From IMG/VR virus record IMGVR_UViG_3300034110_000838, positions 1-36,922 of that record: a stretch of 36,922 nt of DNA; one strand, given 5' to 3'. The stretch is from a virus. Below the pieces are notes generated by a model. The model was given only the letters and a program-made list of their open reading frames with translations, did not search any database and had not been told where the DNA came from. Both the position numbers and the translations under genes were made by a program. Position 1 is the first letter of the stretch, and every line of letters begins with the position of its first letter. Positions 22,857 through 30,725 of the stretch are shown piece after piece.

Positions 22857-24452
22857 TCAGTCGTCGTCGATGAAGTCCGCCAGCACCCGCCCGCGCCGCG
22901 GCGCGTCGCCGAATCCGTCGATCGGCGAAATCACCCGCGCCGGCGGCGGTTGCGGCCCGTTCTTGATCAGCCCGGCCTCCATGGCCTCCGCGATTTGCCG
23001 GAAGGCGTCCGCGTCGTGGCTGCTCCAGTCGTGCACCGGCTGGCTGGTTTCGTGGCCGGTCTTCCGGTCCTCGCGCGTGTGATAGGCCTCCAGGCTTTCC
23101 ACCAGCTTCCCGCACCTCTCCTTGTCGAAGTAGCAGCGCGGCAGCAGCTCCGCCGCGGCATTGATCCCCGTCCAGATTTCCACGCAGCGCGGGACGATCA
23201 TCGTATTCCGCAACCCGGCTTCCTCCAGCTGCTCCTTGAAGCTCTTCCCGCTCTTCTCCTGCGCCCGCGCGTCGTGCGGCAGGATGTGCCCGCCGTAGCT
23301 GTAGCCCTTCGCCTTGATGTGCCCCACCCTCTCCGCCGGGGACAGGTCCAGGTCCGTGTCGTGGTCGATCACGTGGATGGAATTCACCCCCACGAACTGC
23401 ACGTAGATCGTCCGCGTGTTCTTCGGGCTGCCCAGGTCCCAGAAGGTGAACACGGGATACTTCCGGTCCCACTCCACTTTCTGGATCCGCCCGCCGGCCC
23501 TCGCCGCGTCGATCAGTTTCGAGTAGATCGCCCCCGGCACCGGCGCCATGAAGCACTCCGCCAGCGTGGTGGGGAATTCCGCGAAGCGCGCCAGCCCTTT
23601 CGGCAGCGCCACCTTGTAGTACCACAGGATTTGCCCCTCCGTGAAGGCGTGCCCGGTCTCGAGCGACTTCGCCGCGAAGTAAGCCCGCGTCTCCGCGTCC
23701 ACCTGGCCGGCATTCCCCGCCAGGGTGTAACTCGGGTCCCGGTACCACGGGAAGAAATACAGGTGGAAGTCCGCCGCCGTGATGTCCGCCGCCGCCGTCG
23801 TCATCGCCCGCTCCGTCAGGTTCCACAGGTGCCCGCGCTTTCCGCCCATCCAGGTGGTTTCGATGAAGACCACGCCCTCCTTGGCGGATGGCAGCGCGCC
23901 GGTCATGATTTCCTCGCTGCGCACCGGGTCCTTGTGCTGGATCGGCCCCCACTCCGAAACGTGCAGGAATTGGTTCGTCCCGCCGCGGGCGTTCATCCCG
24001 CCGAAGACCGTCGAAACATGGTCCGCCCGCGCCCCCTTCAGCCGCACCGCGAATTCGGAATCATTCGCCTTCACCACGTCGAACAGCTCGCGGACCATTT
24101 CCGGCATCGACTCGAAGGCGGCGCGCACCTTCCCCCGCACCTTCAGCGTGGCGTCCGCCTGCGTCTGGTCCACGATGCTCCCTTGGATCCCCTCGCTCCA
24201 GATTGCCGCGTCAGCCAGGATCAGGCAAATCACCGTGGACATGCCCAGCTGCCGCGCCTTCAGGATCAGGATGCCCCTTTCATGCCGCACGTGGACCGCC
24301 TCGATGATCTCCATCTGCTCCGGCGATGGCTCGAATGGCACCATGCGCCCCGTCCGGGCGTCCTTCACCTCGTAGAGATGGCACAGCCGCCACACCGGAT
24401 CCAGCAGCTTGGACTCCAGGTCCACCAGATCCGCGGCCGTCAGCTCGATCAT
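22857..24452 (-). CDS. terL: Terminase large subunit, 531 aa
   Basis: This is the packaging motor ATPase and headful or site-specific nuclease. The start at 24452 (MIELTAADLVDLESKLLDPV) is fixed by an ATGA overlap with the small subunit. Motifs: an atypical Walker A K-A-R-Q-L-G-M-S-T at residues 65-73, as in many terminases; a Walker B-like V-V-F-I-E with Glu at 198; and a C-terminal RNase H-like nuclease with acidic residues at D339 (T-F-W-D-L-G), a H-D-A-R-A-Q-E-K-S-G-K-S block, and S-H-D-A-D-A-F with D480 and D482. It acts at the portal with the small subunit. I cannot tell cos from pac packaging from the sequence alone. Confidence 0.95.
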   Translation of the reverse strand: MIELTAADLVDLESKLLDPVWRLCHLYEVKDARTGRMVPFEPSPEQMEIIEAVHVRHERGILILKARQLGMSTVICLILADAAIWSEGIQGSIVDQTQADATLKVRGKVRAAFESMPEMVRELFDVVKANDSEFAVRLKGARADHVSTVFGGMNARGGTNQFLHVSEWGPIQHKDPVRSEEIMTGALPSAKEGVVFIETTWMGGKRGHLWNLTERAMTTAAADITAADFHLYFFPWYRDPSYTLAGNAGQVDAETRAYFAAKSLETGHAFTEGQILWYYKVALPKGLARFAEFPTTLAECFMAPVPGAIYSKLIDAARAGGRIQKVEWDRKYPVFTFWDLGSPKNTRTIYVQFVGVNSIHVIDHDTDLDLSPAERVGHIKAKGYSYGGHILPHDARAQEKSGKSFKEQLEEAGLRNTMIVPRCVEIWTGINAAAELLPRCYFDKERCGKLVESLEAYHTREDRKTGHETSQPVHDWSSHDADAFRQIAEAMEAGLIKNGPQPPPARVISPIDGFGDAPRRGRVLADFIDDD

Positions 24453-24937
24453 CGCGCGCGGATCCTCCGGATGATGTCCGCCAGCTTGTCGGAGGCGTCC
24501 ACCTTCACCTCCTGCGGCTTGTTCCAGCCCATGATCGCCGCCAGCTGCGCCGCCGCGGCCAGCTTCGCCGGCATCTTCACCTTGATTCCCCCGGCCTCGT
24601 CCATGCTCCACTCCTGCGCCAGCACGTGGTTGGCATCGATCTTGCCCACCGGCGTTTTCAGCACGTCCACCAGGTATTGCACCAGGTCGTCCCGCTCCAT
24701 GCCCGCCTTCCGCGCGGCCTCCTTCCGCAGCTGCTCCAGATAGCTCGCCACCTTGACAGTCCCCAACAGCCGGCTGGCCGCCTGGTCCGCCACATCCCCG
24801 CGCGCGGAGTAGCCCGCCCGCTCGTACGCGCGGCCCGCGGGCATCCCCGCCACCACCAGCTCGCACACCCGCCGCATGCGGTCGGTGATCGGGGTTTCAG
24901 CCTTGGTCTTCTTCGCGGCCGCCTTGTCCATGGTCAT
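24449..24937 (-). CDS. terS: Terminase small subunit, 162 aa
   Basis: The product (MTMDKAAAKKTKAETPITDR) has the layout of small terminases. An N-terminal helix-turn-helix comes first (R-R-V-C-E-L-V-V-A-G-M-P-A-G-R-A-Y-E-R-A-G-Y, then D-V-A-D-Q-A-A-S-R-L-L-G). A segment R-D-D-L-V-Q-Y-L-V-D-V-L-K-T-P follows. The C-terminal part contains W-N-K-P-Q-E-V-K-V, a P-x-E-V/K-V motif widespread in small terminases. It recognises phage DNA and loads the large subunit. The start at 24937 is chosen over longer versions because upstream residues read as non-coding Ser/Pro/Thr and would overlap the gene before it. Confidence 0.9.
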   Translation of the reverse strand: MTMDKAAAKKTKAETPITDRMRRVCELVVAGMPAGRAYERAGYSARGDVADQAASRLLGTVKVASYLEQLRKEAARKAGMERDDLVQYLVDVLKTPVGKIDANHVLAQEWSMDEAGGIKVKMPAKLAAAAQLAAIMGWNKPQEVKVDASDKLADIIRRIRAR

Positions 24938-24941
24938 GAGC

Positions 24942-25289
24942 TTACCGGGATTCTCCCAACTCGGGGAGGGAGTCTTTAATGTTCTCGGGAGCGAATTCGA
25001 GGGCGCTGAGGTAGTGCCATGACTCCTCATCTCCCCATGATCCGCGCCGTTTGATGGGGTGCTCGGCTTCCGGATTTCCGGGGTGCCACTTGCGATCGAA
25101 CCGCACGAATGCCTGGTCATGGCCTCCGCCTGGGCCGTAGGCGTGGCCGGTTTCGAGGATCACGCCGGACGAGTCCCCCATGACGACGCGGGCACCGGCC
25201 AGCAGCCCCGGAAGGCACCCGTCCAAGCCCCGAGAACAAGGCCGCCGCACGCGACCTCGCTCAGCCGTTGTTCCGTTAGAGTGGTTCAT
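24942..25289 (-). CDS. Hypothetical protein, 115 aa
   Basis: Read from the ATG at 25289 (MNHSNGTTAERGRVRRPC), which has a good ribosome binding site (GGGGAAAG, 5 bp upstream). An alternative ATG at 25325 would begin 3 bp after the DnaA-like gene stop. The core A-R-V-V-M-G-D-S-S-G-V-I-L-E-T-G-H, then A-F-V-R-F-D-R-K-W-H-P, looks like a small SH3/KOW-like barrel with a G-V-I-x-x-T-G start and V-R-F-D strand. The rest is polar. It is the last gene before the terminases. No function can be assigned. Confidence 0.7.
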   Translation of the reverse strand: MNHSNGTTAERGRVRRPCSRGLDGCLPGLLAGARVVMGDSSGVILETGHAYGPGGGHDQAFVRFDRKWHPGNPEAEHPIKRRGSWGDEESWHYLSALEFAPENIKDSLPELGESR

Positions 25290-25328
25290 GATCTTTCCCC
25301 GGCTGAGCGGGTCGCGTGGGCGCATCGT

Positions 25329-25694
25329 TCATGGTTTTGGGAAATCCTTCACCCGCTCCACCACGCGGCGCATGGCGGCCAGCACGTCGTCGTCCCGGCG
25401 TTCCTGTCCCGGCCGGCCGATCCGGATCGCGGAATGCACCGACCGCCGGCAGCGCTTGAAGGCCTTGGCCGTGGTCAGCATCGGCACGCCCAGCGCCACG
25501 CAGGCGTGCATCGCCACCACCCGGGCCCGGGCCGCCTGCGGGTGGCCGCGGCCGTCCTGGACCACATCCTGCCAGCCGCAGCCGTGCAGCTCCGCCGCGG
25601 CCTCGATACAGCGCGCCACGCGCTCCGCGATCGCCCGCTGCCGGATGATCCGCAGCGCGGTGCGGATGCCTGCCTTTTCCGCGTCCTTCGTCAT
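25329..25694 (-). CDS. DnaA domain IV-like DNA-binding protein, 121 aa
   Basis: From the ATG at 25694 (MTKDAEKAGIRTALRIIRQR) the product is short and basic. Its centre, R-A-R-V-V-A-M-H-A-C-V-A-L-G-V-P-M-L-T-T-A-K-A-F-K-R-C-R-R-S-V-H-S-A-I, follows the DnaA domain IV pattern: R-x-x-A-M-x-L, a basic loop, x-x-I-A/A-K-x-F, R-x-H/R-x-x-V-x-x-A. The usual D-H-T-T signature is replaced by C-R-R-S, so its target sequence may differ from host DnaA boxes. There is no AAA+ domain. It is coupled by ATGA to the replisome-organiser-like gene, which supports a role in origin recognition or in blocking host DnaA. Confidence 0.72.
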   Translation of the reverse strand: MTKDAEKAGIRTALRIIRQRAIAERVARCIEAAAELHGCGWQDVVQDGRGHPQAARARVVAMHACVALGVPMLTTAKAFKRCRRSVHSAIRIGRPGQERRDDDVLAAMRRVVERVKDFPKP

Positions 25695-26578
25695 GCCGCG
25701 TCCCCCCTGGTGGATGCTTCCCAATCCGCCCGCGCCCGCTCCGTCGCCCACAGGATCCGCGAGTTGCTGGCCGGGTGGCGTTCCTTCGCCCAGGTCAGGA
25801 AAGCGGCCGGGATGCCGTCGCCCGCCGGCCGCGCCTTCGCGCCGGCCCCGTGCCGCCATGACATCGCCTGCGCCGCCACGTCGCCGGCCGTCTCGATCGC
25901 CCGCAGCCGTTGCCGCGGTTGCCAGCCCGCGCTGCCCTCCGGCAGCTTGGCAGCCAGGTAGTCCCGCATCGCGTCCCACGTCGCCGGCTCGATCGCCTGG
26001 AGCGCCCGCAGGTTCCGGGTCAGCGCCGCCGCCTCAGCGTCCGATGGCTCCGGGCTGGCCGACCACTCCGGCCGCAGCCCGCAGATCCGGCGGAAGACCG
26101 CCGCGGGGGATTTGGGATGGGCGGAGCCTCCCGCGCGCTCTCTCTCTCCTAATTCTATCTCTTCTTCTGGTCCACCCGTTTGTCCCGCTGGCGTCGGGAC
26201 ATTTGTCCCCGTGCCGTCCCCTTTCCCGCCGCGCTGCTTCTGCTTCTTCCGCGCCTCCGTCGCCCGCTTCTTGGCGCTGTCGCCATTGTGCCGGTCGAAT
26301 CCCGGGAAGGACAGCAACCCGTCCCCGCCGATCACCAGCCAGCCCACCGCCTCCATGGCCGCGGCAAAGCCCTTGCACGCCGTCAGCCGGTCGATGAAGG
26401 CGGGCGTGATCGCCAGCTGGTGGCCGTCGATGCTGTTCGCATCCGCCCAGACCCAGATCCGGATCAGCTTCCCGGTCACCGTGTCGGGGTCCTTCATCCG
26501 CAGCCGCGCGGCCATCGCGATCACCTCCGGCTTGTCCGGCAGCGTCGTCTCGATCTTGATCCAGGGGGAAAAGCTCAT
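25691..26578 (-). CDS. Replisome organiser / replication initiator-like protein, 295 aa
   Basis: The N-terminus (MSFSPWIKIETTLPDKPEVI, then M-A-A-R-L and G-K-L-I-R-I-W-V-W-A-D) and the following G-F-A-A-A-M-E-A-V-G-W-L with F-P-G-F-D-R-H-N-G are typical of phage replication proteins with an N-terminal winged-helix domain. A linker rich in Lys/Gln/Gly and then Glu/Pro (about residues 100-155) separates it from a helical C-terminal part, ending W-A-T-E-R-A-R-A-D-W. Such proteins bind the origin and recruit host helicase, as no phage helicase or polymerase is present here. It lies 3 bp after the preceding stop and overlaps the DnaA-like gene by ATGA. Confidence 0.75.
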   Translation of the reverse strand: MSFSPWIKIETTLPDKPEVIAMAARLRMKDPDTVTGKLIRIWVWADANSIDGHQLAITPAFIDRLTACKGFAAAMEAVGWLVIGGDGLLSFPGFDRHNGDSAKKRATEARKKQKQRGGKGDGTGTNVPTPAGQTGGPEEEIELGERERAGGSAHPKSPAAVFRRICGLRPEWSASPEPSDAEAAALTRNLRALQAIEPATWDAMRDYLAAKLPEGSAGWQPRQRLRAIETAGDVAAQAMSWRHGAGAKARPAGDGIPAAFLTWAKERHPASNSRILWATERARADWEASTRGDAA

Positions 26579-26581
26579 GGG

Positions 26582-27184
26582 TTAGTATTTGAATCCTTGC
26601 AGGTCGCTCGAAGTGTCCCGCTCCTTGAAGAGTGCGAATTTCGGAACCGGCCGCTCCTTGCCGCGCCAGTAGTCCGCCACGATCCCCTCGCCGCCGGTGA
26701 AGCGGAACAGCAGCGGGCCGGGCGTGCCCGTCATCCGCACCTCGCAGCGCGGCAGCCGCGCCAGCAGCTGGAGCATCGCCAGCGGGATCACCGGGCCGCC
26801 GGCCGTCAGCACCGGCGTGTTCAGGGAGGCGCGGCCGTGGATGGTCCACAGGTCCAGCACGCCGCCGCTGTAGATCGTCCCGCGCGAATCATCCATCGCC
26901 CGCCACTTCGGCACCGCCAGGCTCTTCGGGTCCGGCTCGAAGCGGTACCACGGCAGCGCGCCCACCCGCTCGGCGAATTCCGGATCCGCCTCCGGGTATT
27001 CCTCGGAAAACCAGTGGCCGCGCCGCACCCGGATCGCCACGTAGCCGCTGGCCGCATGGATGACCGTCTCCCCCGGCAGCCGCACCGGCACCGTGAAGGG
27101 CTTCAGCCACGGATGGCAGAAGAACGGCAGCACGTCCGGCTGGATCGGGAAATTGAACGGGCGCTTGGAGGGTGTGGGGATCAT
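26582..27184 (-). CDS. Hypothetical early protein, 200 aa
   Basis: The start at 27184 (MIPTPSKRPFNFPIQPDVLP) is set by an ATGA overlap with the 106-residue gene. The product has no clear motif. The C-terminal half alternates hydrophobics (L-L-A-R-L-P-R-C-E-V-R-M-T-G, then L-L-F-R-F-T-G-G-E-G-I-V), which faintly recalls the end of a sliding-clamp domain, but this is too weak for a call. It is sandwiched between coupled replication-region genes, so an early DNA-metabolism role is reasonable. Confidence 0.7.
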   Translation of the reverse strand: MIPTPSKRPFNFPIQPDVLPFFCHPWLKPFTVPVRLPGETVIHAASGYVAIRVRRGHWFSEEYPEADPEFAERVGALPWYRFEPDPKSLAVPKWRAMDDSRGTIYSGGVLDLWTIHGRASLNTPVLTAGGPVIPLAMLQLLARLPRCEVRMTGTPGPLLFRFTGGEGIVADYWRGKERPVPKFALFKERDTSSDLQGFKY

Positions 27185-27501
27185 GGGGTGGCGATGATGC
27201 GGGCTAGGTCCTGAATGGTGCGGACAGCGAAAACCGGCCCGCTTTCCGAAAGAGAGACCTCCATCCCACGGCTCCCCATGTGGTTCTCGAGGTGGAACCA
27301 CTCCAGCCATCCGCTATTGTCGCCGATCAGGTCGGCCAGGGTGGCGGTGTAGTCGGCAAACGTGCCCCACACGGCTTTTCCCAAAGGGCTTTCGCTGTCG
27401 GTGTAGCCAGTCACGGACTCCAGGGACGACCAAGCGACCTCGGCTTGGCGCTGGCATGATTCCCAGCGCTGTAGGTGCGGGATCATCTGCTTGCGCGTCA
27501 T
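27181..27501 (-). CDS. Conserved phage early protein of unknown function, 106 aa
   Basis: The product (MTRKQMIPHLQRWESCQRQA) begins at 27501 by an ATGA overlap with the DUF4326 gene. It shows a pattern I have seen in other tailed phages: S-P-L-G-K-A-V-W-G-T-F, Y-T-A-T-L-A-D-L-I-G-D, W-L-E-W-F-H-L-E-N-H-M-G, and a C-terminal V-R-T-I-Q-D-L-A-R-I-I. The W-L-x-W-F-x-x-E-N block is the most characteristic. The fold and role are unknown. It is part of a six-gene chain with stop-start overlaps. Confidence 0.72.
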   Translation of the reverse strand: MTRKQMIPHLQRWESCQRQAEVAWSSLESVTGYTDSESPLGKAVWGTFADYTATLADLIGDNSGWLEWFHLENHMGSRGMEVSLSESGPVFAVRTIQDLARIIATP

Positions 27502-27950
27502 AGGGCCACCTCCTGCTTCCGGTTCGCCAGCGTCAGCAGGATGTCCGCATGGCAAGGCGCACCCGGCTTGCACCAGCAGGCCAGGTTCTTCCCGCGCAGC
27601 GGGGCCAGATCCAGGGTCATGGCGTGGCGCTCGAATTTCGCCAGGCACTCGTAGAGCGTCAGGTTGGCCGGCGGGCCGTTCGGGATGAAGGGATTTCCCC
27701 AGGGCGTGGAGCGGTCCACTTTCACCGTGTTCTCCGGCATCCGCCACCCCGCGGCGCGGGACAGCTGCACCCGGCGCGGCCCAGCCTGGCAGTTCCGGTG
27801 CGCGTCCACGAAGCGCTGGAGGCTGCCGGTAAACTCCGCCAGCGGGCAGGGCAGCACCGGCGGCGCTTCCGTGGCACCGCAGACGCGGCACTCGTAGTTC
27901 CCCGCGGGATTCAGCCGGGCATTCCCGCGAAGGTCCTCCGCCGCCGTCAT
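27498..27950 (-). CDS. DUF4326 domain protein, 150 aa
   Basis: The C-terminal part carries the DUF4326 signature: V-Q-L-S-R-A-A-G-W-R-M-P, then S-T-P-W-G-N-P-F, L-Y-E-C-L-A-K-F, and L-R-G-K-N-L-A-C-W-C-K-P-G-A-P-C-H-A-D-I-L-L. The N-terminal part adds C-x-x-C (Y-E-C-R-V-C-G) and another Cys pair, possibly a zinc site. The DUF4326 fold is common in phages and its role is unknown; a nucleotide or nucleic-acid related function is often guessed. The start at 27950 overlaps the J-domain gene as ATGA. I prefer it to an in-frame upstream start at 27983 for that reason. Confidence 0.85.
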   Translation of the reverse strand: MTAAEDLRGNARLNPAGNYECRVCGATEAPPVLPCPLAEFTGSLQRFVDAHRNCQAGPRRVQLSRAAGWRMPENTVKVDRSTPWGNPFIPNGPPANLTLYECLAKFERHAMTLDLAPLRGKNLACWCKPGAPCHADILLTLANRKQEVAL

Positions 27951-28531
27951 GCCAGCCCCCTTTCCTTCTGGAAGGCCTGCCACGCCGCGCCGAGCTCCGC
28001 GAAGGCTTCATGCCCGCCTCCCGCATCGGGATGCCGGCGCTTCGCGAGTTCGCGATACTTGGCCTTCACGTCATCGGTCGGCGCATGGGCGGGCAGGTCC
28101 ATCACCTCATGCCAGGGCTTCACCCGGCCGGGCTCCGGCAGCGCCTGGAACCCCTGGAAGGTGGCCCGCGTGATTTCCAGCCCGCCGTGGCGCAGCTCCG
28201 TGCGCCGCGCCTCGAGCACGTGGTGGATGGCTTGCAGATTCGCCTCCACGCTCTTGTAGCGGTCCACGGGGATGCACACTTGGAAGCCGTCCCACGTGAA
28301 CCAGACGGAAACGCCGGGATCCGCGGGCCGTTGCGCGCCCAGCGTCACGTTGGAGGAAATCGTCACCTCCGCCAGCCGCTTCCCGGAATCCGTGGCAAAT
28401 CGGCGCAGGCTGTCCTCCACGTTCTTCAGCGCGCCGGCCAGCGAAGTCTTGAACGCTCCGGCCTCCCGCTTCACCGCGGGCGTCCGCGGGAACCTGTCCG
28501 GCCAGCATAGCGGATACGCCGGCACGCTCAT
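27947..28531 (-). CDS. J-domain (DnaJ-like) protein, 194 aa
   Basis: The last about 55 residues form a J-domain: A-P-T-D-D-V-K-A-K-Y-R-E-L-A-K-R-R-H-P-D, with H-P-D at 167-169, then G-G-G-H-E-A-F-A-E-L-G-A-A-W. The H-P-D triplet is the part that stimulates DnaK/Hsp70. The N-terminal 130 residues (MSVPAYPLCWPDRFPRTP) have alternating strands (V-S-V-W-F-T-W-D-G-F-Q-V) and are probably substrate-binding. It could recruit host DnaK to remodel phage replication complexes, as lambda P-dependent initiation needs DnaJ/DnaK. That is inference. ATGA overlaps join it to the exonuclease and DUF4326 genes. Confidence 0.85.
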   Translation of the reverse strand: MSVPAYPLCWPDRFPRTPAVKREAGAFKTSLAGALKNVEDSLRRFATDSGKRLAEVTISSNVTLGAQRPADPGVSVWFTWDGFQVCIPVDRYKSVEANLQAIHHVLEARRTELRHGGLEITRATFQGFQALPEPGRVKPWHEVMDLPAHAPTDDVKAKYRELAKRRHPDAGGGHEAFAELGAAWQAFQKERGLA

Positions 28532-29076
28532 GCGCTCCCTCCCTTCAGCTTCGCCAGGGCGGCGCACAGGTCCGCCACGCCGGCCTGGCAATCGTCCAGC
28601 GCGCGGTGGGGCCGCGGTGCGTGCTTCACCCCGGGGAAGGCCAGCTTCCAGACGGTCCGCGCGCACGATGGCTGCCAGTACGCCCACGGGGCTTCCCCGC
28701 CGGTCGCGTAGCGCTCCCAATAGGGTTCCAGCAGCGGAAAGTCGTAAGTGCTCCCCCAGCTCCAGATGTCATCGATTTCATGGCCGGCGTCCGCGGCCTC
28801 CGCCAGCCAGTCCAGGAAGGCGTCCACCGCCTCCCCCGCCGTCAGCGCCAGCTTTTCCCGGATGTCCGGCGGGTGCGGGAAGGTCCCCTGCCGCGCGTGC
28901 CACTCCAGCGTGTCCAGATCCGCGTGCCAGGGATCGTTCTTCTCCGGCTGGATGTAGAGTTGCAGGTCGGCGGCCGTCTCCCCCGTCGCCGGGTCGAAGA
29001 CCAGCGCGCCCAGCTGCACGATCGCGCAGCCGAGCGTCTTCCCCAGCGCCTCGATGTCCACGAAGAGCGAGTTCAT
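28528..29076 (-). CDS. DEDD-family 3'-5' exonuclease, 182 aa
   Basis: Exonuclease motif I is at the very N-terminus, F-V-D-I-E-A-L-G with D7 and E9. The middle has D-I-W-S-W-G-S-T-Y-D-F-P-L-L, the motif II region with its Asp. The C-terminus has H-R-A-L-D-D-C-Q (H157, D162), motif III. The sequence matches small phage exonucleases of the Rv2179c/DUF5051 type, which trim RNA or DNA 3' ends. The start at 29076 (MNSLFVDIEALGK) overlaps the winged-helix gene as ATGA. It may serve recombination, replication or RNA turnover; the sequence does not decide. Confidence 0.88.
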   Translation of the reverse strand: MNSLFVDIEALGKTLGCAIVQLGALVFDPATGETAADLQLYIQPEKNDPWHADLDTLEWHARQGTFPHPPDIREKLALTAGEAVDAFLDWLAEAADAGHEIDDIWSWGSTYDFPLLEPYWERYATGGEAPWAYWQPSCARTVWKLAFPGVKHAPRPHRALDDCQAGVADLCAALAKLKGGSA

Positions 29077-29420
29077 GGCGTGGCGGTGGCGGGTGCGGGT
29101 TCCTCGGTCTTCATCAGCTTCTCCACCAGCCGCAGCCCGGCCGGCGTGATCTTCCACTCCAGCGCGCCGTTCAGCCCGCCCTTCACCGGCCGCTTGTCCA
29201 GCAGCCCGGCCTCCACCGCGCCGCGCGTGCAGCTGCAAAATGTCGTGGAGGTCAGCGTCAGCTCCGCGGTGGCCAGCTGCGTCCCGCTCATCCACTCGTC
29301 AGGCCGGCGGGAAAGGATCATCAGCATCAGCAGGCTGACCACGGGCACCCGGTGCGGGTGGCTGTTCCCGATGTTCCGGGCGGCGGCAAACAGGTGGATC
29401 GCAAAATCGATTTTCTTCAT
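29073..29420 (-). CDS. Winged-helix DNA-binding protein, 115 aa
   Basis: The product (MKKIDFAIHLFAAARNIGNS) has a MarR-like or winged-helix layout. There is an N-terminal helix, a V-V-S-L-L-M-L-M-I-L-S-R-R-P helix, then Q-L-A-T-A-E-L-T-L-T-S-T-T-F-C-S-C-T-R-G-A-V-E-A-G-L-L as recognition helix and wing approach, and W-K-I-T-P-A-G-L-R-L-V-E-K-L. The T-P-A-G-L-R/E-x-V-x-x-L ending is typical of winged-helix regulators. It starts 22 bp after the DUF2303 stop and opens the chain of coupled genes, so it may regulate this early block. The context before the ATG is GAATCC, without a Shine-Dalgarno sequence. Confidence 0.75.
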   Translation of the reverse strand: MKKIDFAIHLFAAARNIGNSHPHRVPVVSLLMLMILSRRPDEWMSGTQLATAELTLTSTTFCSCTRGAVEAGLLDKRPVKGGLNGALEWKITPAGLRLVEKLMKTEEPAPATATP

Positions 29421-29442
29421 GGATTCGGAGGGGGATGGGGTT

Positions 29443-30303
29443 TCAGGCCAGGATGTCCGCCGGCCACTGGCGCACGGCACCGAGATAGACCGGCACCTGG
29501 AGTTCGCGGGCGTTCAGCTCGCTGGCCAGCGCCGCGGCCACTTCGTCAAAGGCGAGCTCGATCGCCTTTTCCGGGCGCCACAGCTTCACCTCGAAGGTCA
29601 GCTTCCCCTCGCGGATCCGGTACCGCAGGAAGGCTTTCACGTCGAAGGTGGTCGCCTTCTCCGCCCCGCGGTAAACCGGCAGCTTCAGCTTGAGCTCCGC
29701 CGGCACCTTCGTGTCCCCGTTCACCCCGCCTCCCGCGTCCGTCTCTTCCTTCCACATCAGGCCCACGTCGCCATTGCCCAGATTCCGGGAGCTCAGGAAT
29801 TGGACGTTGCGCTTCCCGCTCAGCGTGGACGCCGTTTCCAGCACGCTGGCACCCGCGGGCTCGATGATGTCCGGCAGGTTCTCTTCCAGGAACTCCGCGA
29901 AAGCGTCCTGGCTCATGGCCTTGCCGTTGATCCCCGTCCACGCCTTCCACTCCGGCGTGTGCTCCAGCTTGTATTCCACCCGGTGGCGGGCCCAGCCGGC
30001 ACGCTCGGAAGGCGGGCCGCCGGCCGTGTGCCAGTCGATCACCCCGCAGACCAAAGCGCAGTCGCGGCTGGCGAAAATTGCGCTGTTCGCGCTCGCGTGG
30101 TGGCTCACGTAGTCCGCCAGGCTGGAAAGCGTGTGGACGCCTACCGTGCCGGCATCGTCCGCCGGGAATTCGTAGAACTTCCGCAGGCTCTCCAGCTTGA
30201 AATCGGGCGGCACGGCGGCCACCGGCACGCCATCGAGTTTGAAGGCGCGGAGGGCGTGGAGCGCGGCCATCAGGCCACTGTCGGTTTCAGTGATATTCTT
30301 CAT
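29443..30303 (-). CDS. DUF2303 (YfdQ-like) protein, 286 aa
   Basis: The product (MKNITETDSGLMAALHALRA) fits the DUF2303 family known from the E. coli CPS-53 prophage protein YfdQ. Recognisable blocks: S-L-A-D-Y-V-S-H-H, C-G-V-I-D-W-H-T, W-A-R-H-R-V-E-Y-K-L-E-H-T-P-E-W-K-A-W, F-A-E-F-L-E-E-N-L-P-D-I-I-E-P, and a C-terminal F-L-R-Y-R-I-R-E-G-K-L-T-F. Members are encoded in early regions of many phages and are thought to take part in DNA metabolism or recombination, but the biochemical role is unclear. The start context is CGATCCCATG. Confidence 0.87.
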   Translation of the reverse strand: MKNITETDSGLMAALHALRAFKLDGVPVAAVPPDFKLESLRKFYEFPADDAGTVGVHTLSSLADYVSHHASANSAIFASRDCALVCGVIDWHTAGGPPSERAGWARHRVEYKLEHTPEWKAWTGINGKAMSQDAFAEFLEENLPDIIEPAGASVLETASTLSGKRNVQFLSSRNLGNGDVGLMWKEETDAGGGVNGDTKVPAELKLKLPVYRGAEKATTFDVKAFLRYRIREGKLTFEVKLWRPEKAIELAFDEVAAALASELNARELQVPVYLGAVRQWPADILA

Positions 30304-30353
30304 GGGATCGGTCAGGTGGTGGGGCCGCAGCCCCGGTCAGGGGTTGGATGGGG

Positions 30354-30725
30354 TCAGGCGCTGGCGGACTTGCGCGGTCCGTGCGCGTCGAATTCCTCGC
30401 CAAAGGGCAGCTTCTTCTGGCGCGGGTCGTCCCGCAGCAGCTCGCCCTTGTCCGTCGCGAAGAAGATCGATTTCGCGGGATCCGCCTTCGGGCGCTTCAG
30501 CGTGGAGTCGCTGGTGATCTCCACCTGGCCGCGGTTCCCGGTCGGCTTGATCTTCAGCGTCAGGCTCAGCGTGCCCGCCCGCCCGGAAGCTTTCACCTCC
30601 TTGGTCAGCAGTTGCAGGTCCTCGGAGAGCGATGGCAGCAGGGCGCCATAGTCCAGGTGCGAAAGCACTACGGCGAAGTGGTTGGAATCCAGGGTTTCGT
30701 CCTCGGCGGCTTGTTCTTGTGGCAT
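30354..30725 (-). CDS. Conserved phage early protein, partner of DUF2303, 123 aa
   Basis: The product (MPQEQAAEDETLDSNHFAVV) has blocks L-S-E-D-L-Q-L-L-T-K-E-V-K-A-S-G-R-A-G-T-L-S-L-T-L-K-I-K-P and V-E-I-T-S-D-S-T-L-K-R-P, then S-I-F-F-A-T-D-K-G-E-L-L-R-D-D-P. This pattern is common in small phage proteins that lie directly upstream of a DUF2303 gene. It is probably a small beta protein. The function is unknown. The start context CGATCCCATG is the same as at the DUF2303 gene. It is the first gene downstream of the terminator at 30754-30823, so its expression may depend on read-through. Confidence 0.78.
   Translation of the reverse strand: MPQEQAAEDETLDSNHFAVVLSHLDYGALLPSLSEDLQLLTKEVKASGRAGTLSLTLKIKPTGNRGQVEITSDSTLKRPKADPAKSIFFATDKGELLRDDPRQKKLPFGEEFDAHGPRKSASA

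Noticed and set aside
26582-27184. A phage sliding clamp
   Set aside because: The C-terminal half only loosely recalls a clamp domain and the protein is too short for a whole clamp. The resemblance is not enough for a call.
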